DNA of 59,331 nucleotides from Spirochaetaceae bacterium (GTDB lineage Bacteria > Spirochaetota > Spirochaetia > SZUA-6 > Bin103): assembly GCA_028821475.1 (NCBI GenBank), contig JAPPGB010000131.1, positions 1 through 59,331 of the forward strand, read 5' to 3'. The translations under genes and the position numbers were made by a program. Position 1 is the first letter of the stretch. Each line of letters opens with the position of its first letter. Of this stretch, positions 52,905 through 59,331 are shown in pieces. Under the pieces are notes generated by a model, which saw only the letters and a list, made by a program, of their open reading frames with translations, ran no database searches and was not told the DNA's origin.

Positions 52905-55078
52905 GGCAGGGGCATCATGGCGGGAGTGCGCCCGGGGTCAGCGCCGGCGAGGCGCCAACGGTCTTTGCGTCCGTCCACAACCACCTCCAGGGTAACGGTG
53001 TCGTGCGCCCCGCCGTGCACGGCGGCGGCCAGGTGACCGGGACGCGCGCACGGGTGAATCACCGCCAGGAACGTGGTGGCCCGTGCGTACCGCGTGCGTA
53101 TCAGCGAGTGCAGGCGCTCGCTGGCCGGATTCGATGGCGCCTCTCCAACGGCAAGGGCCGTTCCCCGCTCATCCGGGAACAACACCTGCAAGACCCCGCC
53201 GCGCAACGACCAGTGCACCTCGACCGAGCCGCCGCCACCAGCGGTGCTCACCGATCGACGCCGCGCGATGTGCCTCCACCCCGGGCCGCGCGGCAAGATC
53301 ACCGGTGCCCGGTCGTTCAGGGCCGCCCCGTGCAACTCGCGCAGCGTGCCATGCACGTGCAGCAGCCAGTCGATGCGCCGCCGCGCGGGGCAGCGCACGT
53401 GGAACCAGTCGACGAAGTAGGGATCGCGCCAAGCTATCGCCCGCCGCATGGTGACGCCGTCATACACGCCGCTGGAGATCCCGGACCATCGCACGCCCGC
53501 CTCGGCAACCGTGGCTGGTATGCGCGGTACGCCTCCCGCACGTGAGGACGGTGGTGGACGCCGATCCGCCGCGCCGCCGGCACGAGGTGAGGCGAAGTGG
53601 CACAGCGTTCCCGTGGCCGCAAGTTGCGACCGGCCGCTGACCATAACGGTGTTGTGGCTGACCGTCTGCCGGTACCATTGTCGATGCAGGCTGATACCAT
53701 AGCCCTGGCTGCCGAGATCGGTTGCAGCCGGCGCGCCGCGCGCGTAGAGGGTGATGGCGAGCTTGTCGGGGTGGCCGTGCGAGCCACCGTGCGGCCCATG
53801 CTTGAGCAGCACCAGCGACTGCCGGTCGAGCGGATCCTCGCTGCGCACCATGGCGAAGCCGGAGTGGGGCAGCACGTCCGAGCGCGGTCGAAACAGGCCG
53901 CGCTCGGCGCCGCCACCGTCCCTGGCAACGCGGTCGGGGCCGTGCAGCAGCGCCTCCTCGCTGTTCCGCTCACCATGGCGATAGATTGCTGCCAGCAGGT
54001 CCTGGTACGCCGGTTGCGGCCACCACCCGGCCGCCATCTCGTACAGTGCGGCCGCCGGCGGCACGCCGTGGCATACCTCGCCCCACAGCGATGACGACGC
54101 CCAGCAGTCGTTGCTCGCCGGCATCCGCCCGTCCGGCAGCACCAGGGTGAGCGGCGCCGTCAACATGGCGGCGAACCGGTTCGGCGCCTGCCACCCGGCA
54201 TCGCGGGCGCGCAGGAAGGCGGCGGTGGTCAGGAGCGCCGCCACGGTGTAGTAGTGATAGCTTGAGGAACCCTCCCACCACATCCCGTCGCGGCAGGTGC
54301 CGGCCTCGATCTGGTGGTGGAATCCGAACTCGCCATGGACGGCCTGGTCGCGGATCGCGTCGTTGCCGGTTACCGTGGCCGCCGCTGTCAACGCCGCGAT
54401 ATGCCAGCACTCGATGTTGTGGACACGCCGGAAGCGGTTCTCGTCCAGGTGAGCAATCGCTATTCCAAACAGGTCGCGCTCCACCATGCCGCGGTTCACG
54501 TCGTCGAGATCCGCGGCCATGAGGTCGTAGCAGCGTGCGAGCCGGACGGTCAGGTGCGCTTCGTCGAGGGACTGGTAGGTCGCCCTGCCGCGGCCGTCGC
54601 CCGCGGCGGAACGGACGGAACCGACAGGGTAGTGAGGGTAGCGCCGGGCATAACCGGTCAGAATTGCAGCGGCGCGCCGCAGGCAGCGCGCGTCTCCGGA
54701 CAGGCGCCAGCGCAGCGCGAGCAGCACCGCTGCGCGTCCGAGCAGCAGGTTGGCCCCGAATCGCCATGCGGCGTCGAAGCGGCGGCCGGCCAGCAGTTGC
54801 CCGTCCACCGGGCAGCGGTGGTTTCCCGGCTGCCCGGGATCGAAGTGCAGTTCGATCGCGTGGTGAGGGCAGAAATAGTCGTGATAGTACCCGGCCGGCT
54901 CGTCCGGGGGTTGGAGGTCCAGGGTCAGGAGTGCGTCGGTTTCCCTGGTCAGACGCCGCCAGGCAGCCTGAAACGACGCCGTGCGAGTGCGCCGGCGCGC
55001 CCGCTGCAATGTTGCCGAGTCGACCAGCAGCGGCTGGTAGCGGTGGTAACCGAGCGGATGCTCGACAGGTGCGCTCAT
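52901..55078 (-). CDS. Heparinase II/III family protein
   Basis: A 725-residue protein in two halves. The first (1-400) is the alpha/alpha barrel (YQSLDEAHLTVRLARCYDLMA, HNIECWHIAALTAA, GMWWEGSSSYHYYTVAAL). The second is the beta-domain with HGGSHGHPDKLAITLYARG, then TVSHNTVMVSGRSQ, and a final beta-sandwich. The HGHPDKL and SHN residues include the probable catalytic Tyr/His set of polysaccharide lyases in this family (alginate, heparan, or other uronic acid polymers). No signal peptide is visible. The start at 55078 (MSAPVEHP) is chosen; the longer frame is the shadow of hslO. Confidence 0.87.
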   Translation of the reverse strand: MSAPVEHPLGYHRYQPLLVDSATLQRARRRTRTASFQAAWRRLTRETDALLTLDLQPPDEPAGYYHDYFCPHHAIELHFDPGQPGNHRCPVDGQLLAGRRFDAAWRFGANLLLGRAAVLLALRWRLSGDARCLRRAAAILTGYARRYPHYPVGSVRSAAGDGRGRATYQSLDEAHLTVRLARCYDLMAADLDDVNRGMVERDLFGIAIAHLDENRFRRVHNIECWHIAALTAAATVTGNDAIRDQAVHGEFGFHHQIEAGTCRDGMWWEGSSSYHYYTVAALLTTAAFLRARDAGWQAPNRFAAMLTAPLTLVLPDGRMPASNDCWASSSLWGEVCHGVPPAAALYEMAAGWWPQPAYQDLLAAIYRHGERNSEEALLHGPDRVARDGGGAERGLFRPRSDVLPHSGFAMVRSEDPLDRQSLVLLKHGPHGGSHGHPDKLAITLYARGAPAATDLGSQGYGISLHRQWYRQTVSHNTVMVSGRSQLAATGTLCHFASPRAGGAADRRPPPSSRAGGVPRIPATVAEAGVRWSGISSGVYDGVTMRRAIAWRDPYFVDWFHVRCPARRRIDWLLHVHGTLRELHGAALNDRAPVILPRGPGWRHIARRRSVSTAGGGGSVEVHWSLRGGVLQVLFPDERGTALAVGEAPSNPASERLHSLIRTRYARATTFLAVIHPCARPGHLAAAVHGGAHDTVTLEVVVDGRKDRWRLAGADPGRTPAMMPLP

Positions 55079-55097
55079 GCTCGTGACGGGGTGCGCA

Positions 55098-56036
55098 TCA
55101 GCGTGACTGCTTGAGAAGCTGCATGATGATTTCGCGTCCGAAGCGGTACGTGGTGTTGCAGAACAGGCAGGTGGTGACCACCGGCAGCGGGCCGCTTTCC
55201 AGGATGTCTTCCAGCTCGTCGCGCGGCAGTGCGGCCAAGTGGTGGCGAAAGCGTTCGGCACTGCAGTGGCACATGAACAACACACGGCGGCGGGCGAGGA
55301 TTACGGGCTGATGTGCGCCGAACACCCGCTCGAGCAGATCCGGCGGTTCCTCGCCGTCGGCGAATGCGGCGCCGATCGCCGACTCGTCGCGCAGGCGCCG
55401 CTCCACCTCGCGCACGCTCGCGTGGCGGGCGCCCGGCAGCGCCTGGATGAATATACCCCCGGCGCCTGTGGGGTGGCCGGCACCGTCGAAGGATACGCTC
55501 AGGTTCAGCGCGCTCGGTGTCTGCTCGGAGGTGGCGTAGTAGTATGCCAGGTCTTCGGCGAGGCTGCCGTAACGCATGTCCACGACTCCGGTAAAAGGGC
55601 TCGACCCGCCGCGCAGGCGCTTGGTCACCGCGAGGGTGCCGGGGCCGGTGCCGAACAGGTCGCGCAGCCGCGGCACGCCGCCGTCGGCCTGCACCGGGAT
55701 CGGGTTTCGGCTCAGGTAGCCGCGCACCTCGCCGTGCGCGCTCCCCTCGACGGCAAGCCCGCCGATCGGCCCCGAGCATTCGATCCTGACGGTGAGACTC
55801 TCGGGCGACTTCAGGTTGACGCACATCATGCCGGCCGCCACGTACGCCTGTCCGAGCACCAGCGTCTCGAGCGGACCGAGGTCATGGTTGGCGCGCATCT
55901 CGCCCACCATCCTGGTGGCGTGCAACACGGCGCCACGTACCTGGCCGGAGTCGAGCAGGAACTGGTAGAGCTGATCACGGCGGTGCGCGCGGAGTCGAAT
56001 CGCAGGCGTGTCGCCCGGCAGGGATCGCTTCTCCAT
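55098..56036 (-). CDS. hslO: Hsp33 molecular chaperone (redox-regulated)
   Basis: A 312-residue protein. RLRAHRRDQLYQFLLDSGQVRGAV starts the family-like N-terminus. GLAVEGSAHGEVRGYLSRN and GSLAEDLAYYYATSEQTPSAL follow. The C-terminal redox switch is CHC (CMCHCSAERF region) and CLFC, a CxC...CxxC zinc site. The chaperone unfolds and turns on when oxidised, protecting proteins during bleach-like stress. The ATG at 56036 is preferred over starts at 56264 since the preceding residues are unlike the family. It lies 19 bases upstream of the heparinase start. Confidence 0.93.
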   Translation of the reverse strand: MEKRSLPGDTPAIRLRAHRRDQLYQFLLDSGQVRGAVLHATRMVGEMRANHDLGPLETLVLGQAYVAAGMMCVNLKSPESLTVRIECSGPIGGLAVEGSAHGEVRGYLSRNPIPVQADGGVPRLRDLFGTGPGTLAVTKRLRGGSSPFTGVVDMRYGSLAEDLAYYYATSEQTPSALNLSVSFDGAGHPTGAGGIFIQALPGARHASVREVERRLRDESAIGAAFADGEEPPDLLERVFGAHQPVILARRRVLFMCHCSAERFRHHLAALPRDELEDILESGPLPVVTTCLFCNTTYRFGREIIMQLLKQSR

Positions 56037-56342
56037 GGTACCTCGCCGCATCATAGCCTGCTTCGGCATCCCGTGGGCGGCGTACCGGGAAGCCGCGTAC
56101 GAGCATGCGCTCGGGCACACGGCCAACCTGTTGGCAGTGTCGTCGCCAAGGCCGTGAACGCCATGGTATGAGCGTTCGCTCGCCAAACAGAGTATCCGCT
56201 CACAGTGTGATTGGGACCGGAATCTGCTCGTTTCGAGCGCTTCCGGGGCGGATTTCGGCGTCAAAACCGGCGCAAAGGTTCAAGGATGTCGTGAAGCGGG
56301 TCGAAAAAGACAACGACGATAGCCGGTGGATTCCGATCTGCA
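56037..56342. other. Divergent intergenic region between hslO and the surface-protein gene
   Basis: 306 bases with no credible coding frame. It must hold the promoters of both flanking genes, but I see no strong TTGACA/TATAAT pair on either strand. No hairpin with a T run is visible. Confidence 0.4.
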
Positions 56343-59331
56343 ATGACGAGCCGACACCACCCCTGGGGGACCGAAGACCCGCCAAAACCGCAATTGCCGC
56401 CTGGCGTGCAGGGCGCAGATGCTGCGGGCGCAGATGCTGCGGGCGCAGATGCTGGGCGCGCAGATGCTGCGGGCCCAGGTGCTGTGCCCGGTGCACACGG
56501 CCCACATGCCCCGGATTCGCCTGGCGCAGCCTCACCCGACACGCTCACCAGGTCTGCTGTCAACTCCTTGAAGGCCGTACGGCGCGTCTGCGCAGGGCTG
56601 GTCGTCCTGGCGGCGTCCTTCGCGGCAACTCCGCCAGCCGTTGCCGAGCCGTCGGCAACCACCGGTCGGGCGGCTGTCTTGCGTACCGTGGAGCGCACCG
56701 AAACTACGCCGCGCAACCCTTCCGCCATTGCGGAGGGGCCGACACGAGTCGTCTTGTCGTGGCAGGCGCCCGCGGCCGCCAACCTGCCGGAGATCACCGG
56801 TTACGGCATTCAGTTTTCGGATGACGGCGGCGCCAACTGGTCCATGCTGCCCTCGGTTGACCGGCACACCACCTCCTTCGTCCACACCGTGGGGCTGCGC
56901 CCGAATGCCTCCCTTCTCTATCGCGTCTTCTCCATCAGCGAGGAGGGGGCGGGTCCGGCAGCGGTCGTGAGCGCCGCCACGCCGGCCATGACGATGCCGC
57001 GGATTGTCGACGTGAAGGTCACCACCGACGAGGGCACCACCCGCTGGTATCCGCCGCGGCGCGACATCGTCGTGACGGTGCAGTTCGACCAGGCGGTGTC
57101 CGTGTACACTGAGCGCGGCACTCCGCAGGTGGTCCTCACGCTGGGGCGCCCGCCGCGCCGCCAGTCGGGGTACGCGAGTGCTTACTCGGGTGGCTCGGGT
57201 ACCGATCGGCTGACCTTCCGCTACCGGGCAGACTGGAACCAGGATCTCCGCGACATCGAGATCGGCCCCGACGCCCTGCACCGGAACGGCGCCCGCATCA
57301 CCAACCTCCAGGCCAGCCACGGCGCGACCCTGGCCCACGGCCCGGCGACGCTCCGGAAACTCGACCAAGGAGACCCTCGGTCCGACACCGTCCTGGTGAT
57401 GGGCACGCACCCGCCGACTCCGGCGCCGGCGAGTCCCGATCCGGACCTGCGGATTGCCGGGATTGCAAAGGACGACTCGAGCCGCACCTCAAAGGTTGCG
57501 GCCATGCTCACCGCCGCCGGCGCGCTGGTCGCCCGAACCGAGGTCGCGCGCCGGTCAGCGCCGGCCGACGGTCGCGGGGAGCTGGAGCGCACCAGCGATT
57601 CGACTCCCGGACCGGGCCGCGACAGCTCACTTGCAGCGGTGGCCGTGGGTCTTGGCAACGGCGTTGGACGCCGTGCCGCAGCCACCGCCCCCAAGGCGCT
57701 CAGGCTGAGTTCCTATGGCTTGACGCAAACGAGAGTCACCATCTTTTGGTACGGCATTGGCCAAGGAGGGGATCCCGACGACTACCTGATCGAATACTCA
57801 GACAATGCGGGTTCGACGTGGGTGAATCTTCTCGGTTACGATGACCAGGAAAACGACATCTACCGTCCTGCTTCCGAGGGCAGGCAGTACGAAGACACCG
57901 GCCTCGCGCCCGGAACCACCCGCTCCTATCGCGTCACGGCGCGCAACAGCGGCGGGGTCACCACATCGAACGAGCTGAGCATAACGACTAAGCAGATGAT
58001 GGCCGTTCCCGCATGTTCCGGCGCCCTCTGGTCCACGGAAATCAGCGTGGGGAACCACCAGAACGGCTCCGCGGGATTCACCAAGAATGCCGGCACGTCC
58101 TCGGATTTCGGCTCGGTCAACGACGCCGATTTCGCGTTCCAAGGCACCACGCATAGCTTGGTGCAGGCGTACTTTATCAAGGCCAGGCCGGGCTACAACG
58201 TTGGCTTCGCGCTCGGTCCGGACGAAGAGGACGGCTGGGACGGGCTGACGTTCCACATCGGCGATGTGGCGCTTCCGCTCGCCGATGCCTACGCGGCCAC
58301 ACGGCAACCGAGCAGTGTCCACACTCATTATCGTGCGTACGCGTGGAAGGGCAGTCAATACTCCGGCACGTTCGATTACGAACTCGATGACTGGGTCAAG
58401 GTGTGCCTGGTCGATGACAGACCCCGCGTGACGCTGACTCTGACGCCGGACTCGATTTCCGAGAACGGCGCGAGCAGCACTGTCACCGCAACCGTGCCAA
58501 CTGCTTCGGATACGCCCTTCACGGTCACCGTATCGGCAGCGCCCGATTCGCCGGCCGTCGATGCCGATTTCTCCTTGAGCACCAACAGGATCCTGAGTTT
58601 CGCCGCCAACGCCACCGAGAGCACCGGCACCGTGACCATCACCGCCGTGAACAACAGCGTCGATACGCCCGACAAGACCATCCAGGTCAAGGGCGAGCTG
58701 TCGAGCGGGGCGGACCTGCGCGCCCCCAAGGATGTCGCCCTCACGATCACCGACGACGATGCCGCGCCGGAACTCACCCTGTCCGTGAGCCCGGCGACCA
58801 TCGCGGAAGACGGCGGCGAGGCGGCCGTCACGGTCAGCACCGCCGGCTCCACCTTCGCCGCGCAACAGGTCATCACGCTCACCTTCGCGGGGGCGGCGAC
58901 GAAGGGCACCGACTACCGCGTGACGACGGAGACGCTGACGCTGGGCGTGGGTGCGCGCTCCGTCTCTACGACGGTCACCGCCGTCGACGACGCCGCCGAC
59001 GAGAGCGACGAGGCAATCCTGGTCACGGCGACCCATGACGGCAGCACGGTCGGTGACCAGCAGCAGATCACCATTGCCGACACGTTGGCCGCACAAGTGA
59101 GCGATCACTCGTCCAGCGTGAACGAAGGGGACGATGCGGAGTTCACGGTGATGCTTACCGGCGGGACAAGCACGGCTGCGGTGGAAGTGAGCTACGCGGT
59201 GGACGCGAGCTCGACGGCGACGTCGGGGGACGACTACACGGCGCCGAGCGGGAAGCTGACGATCGCTGCGGGAGATAGCAGCGCAACGATCACGATCGAG
59301 ACGCTGACCGACCAGGTGCTCGATCCCGGCG
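56343..59331 (+). CDS. Large surface/adhesin-like protein with FnIII and Calx-beta domains (open at the window end)
   Basis: An uninterrupted frame of 996 codons that runs off the right edge. Residues 1-75 are Ala/Asp/Gly-rich, with a five-copy G-A-D-A-A repeat. A signal peptide follows (KAVRRVCAGLVVLAASFAAT then PPAVAEPS), and an in-frame TTG at 56568 (codon 76) directly before it is a plausible true start. FnIII-like domains follow (VVLSWQAPAAANLPEITGY, then GLRPNASLLYRVFSI; and a second near codon 460, YDDQENDIYRPAS and GTTRSYRVTARNSGG). Then come Calx-beta domains (SISENGASSTVTATVP, LTITDDDAAPELTLSVSP, IAEDGGEAAVTVS, and another beginning SVNEGDDAEFTVML). Probably exported and cell-surface-bound or secreted. 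C-terminus unknown. Confidence 0.85.
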   Translation, partial: MTSRHHPWGTEDPPKPQLPPGVQGADAAGADAAGADAGRADAAGPGAVPGAHGPHAPDSPGAASPDTLTRSAVNSLKAVRRVCAGLVVLAASFAATPPAVAEPSATTGRAAVLRTVERTETTPRNPSAIAEGPTRVVLSWQAPAAANLPEITGYGIQFSDDGGANWSMLPSVDRHTTSFVHTVGLRPNASLLYRVFSISEEGAGPAAVVSAATPAMTMPRIVDVKVTTDEGTTRWYPPRRDIVVTVQFDQAVSVYTERGTPQVVLTLGRPPRRQSGYASAYSGGSGTDRLTFRYRADWNQDLRDIEIGPDALHRNGARITNLQASHGATLAHGPATLRKLDQGDPRSDTVLVMGTHPPTPAPASPDPDLRIAGIAKDDSSRTSKVAAMLTAAGALVARTEVARRSAPADGRGELERTSDSTPGPGRDSSLAAVAVGLGNGVGRRAAATAPKALRLSSYGLTQTRVTIFWYGIGQGGDPDDYLIEYSDNAGSTWVNLLGYDDQENDIYRPASEGRQYEDTGLAPGTTRSYRVTARNSGGVTTSNELSITTKQMMAVPACSGALWSTEISVGNHQNGSAGFTKNAGTSSDFGSVNDADFAFQGTTHSLVQAYFIKARPGYNVGFALGPDEEDGWDGLTFHIGDVALPLADAYAATRQPSSVHTHYRAYAWKGSQYSGTFDYELDDWVKVCLVDDRPRVTLTLTPDSISENGASSTVTATVPTASDTPFTVTVSAAPDSPAVDADFSLSTNRILSFAANATESTGTVTITAVNNSVDTPDKTIQVKGELSSGADLRAPKDVALTITDDDAAPELTLSVSPATIAEDGGEAAVTVSTAGSTFAAQQVITLTFAGAATKGTDYRVTTETLTLGVGARSVSTTVTAVDDAADESDEAILVTATHDGSTVGDQQQITIADTLAAQVSDHSSSVNEGDDAEFTVMLTGGTSTAAVEVSYAVDASSTATSGDDYTAPSGKLTIAAGDSSATITIETLTDQVLDPG
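56411..56485 (+). repeat. Five 15-base tandem repeats in the 5' end of the surface-protein gene
   Basis: The octamer CAGATGCT recurs at 56416, 56431, 56446 and 56461, and as CAGGTGCT at 56476, exactly 15 bases apart, with GCGGGCG-type spacers. The period keeps the frame and encodes G-A-D-A-A. It is a simple-sequence array prone to slippage, possibly changing the length of the N-terminal lead. Confidence 0.9.

Overview
The window is a high-GC (roughly two-thirds G+C by eye) stretch of a bacterial chromosome. Inference: a free-living or host-associated member of the Spirochaetota, probably a metagenome-type lineage. Supporting signs are a fliG gene, an A/V-type (not F-type) ATPase, a NusG-domain-II protein, a cyclophilin-FKBP fusion lipoprotein and many sugar-handling genes. 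There is no rRNA and only one tRNA, so the placement rests on gene content alone.

Layout. 1-4.1 kb (minus strand except the Nudix gene): the 5' end of a mannose-1-phosphate guanylyltransferase, a phytanoyl-CoA dioxygenase relative, a NusG-II protein, a Nudix hydrolase, and an SDR dehydrogenase plus mannonate-dehydratase-like pair. 4.2-9.1 kb: a minus-strand accessory island with an ART-like/HEAT protein and a degenerate nucleotide cyclase, a broken PIN toxin, a frameshifted AAA-ATPase/PD-(D/E)XK gene, a small coupled ORF and a YhcG-type nuclease. 9.3-15.5 kb: a carbohydrate ABC transporter (binding protein, ATPase, two permeases) whose operon is interrupted by an AAA_21 ATPase and a truncated DUF4276 (TOPRIM-like) gene. 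15.6-20.4 kb: two GH29 alpha-L-fucosidases flanking an amidohydrolase and a Rieske protein. 20.6-28.1 kb: one giant 2497-residue repeat protein, the most unusual object here. 28.3-33.0 kb (minus): an RNHCP zinc ribbon, a double-domain PPIase lipoprotein, two secreted proteins, FliG and an RRM protein. 33.3-35.0 kb: tRNA-Val, an RNase D-like exonuclease and a lipoprotein. 35.3-44.2 kb: a complete nine-gene A/V-type ATPase operon (G-I-K-E-C-F-A-B-D). 44.2-46.2 kb: a hipBA-like pair with visible operators and a deleted HipA, then an MNT-HEPN fusion. 46.3-56.0 kb: methyltransferase, photolyase, D-Ala-D-Ala ligase, hydroxypyruvate isomerase, Gfo/Idh/MocA oxidoreductase, glycosyltransferase, heparinase II/III and Hsp33. 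56.3 kb to the end: an open-ended FnIII/Calx-beta surface protein.

How the genes fit together. The carbohydrate genes (ABC importer, fucosidases, mannonate dehydratase-like protein, SDR, hydroxypyruvate isomerase, Gfo/Idh, heparinase-like lyase) suggest a life on host or algal glycans, including fucosylated and uronic-acid polymers. The ATPase keeps all the residues expected of a Na+-binding rotor ring. The accessory islands carry several defence or toxin-antitoxin genes, many of them visibly broken, pointing to repeated gain and decay.

The best candidates for something undescribed are the giant beta-module/coiled-coil protein (20564-28057) and the two-gene degenerate-cyclase plus ART/HEAT cassette (4226-5891). 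All function calls come from reading translated sequence; no database search was run.
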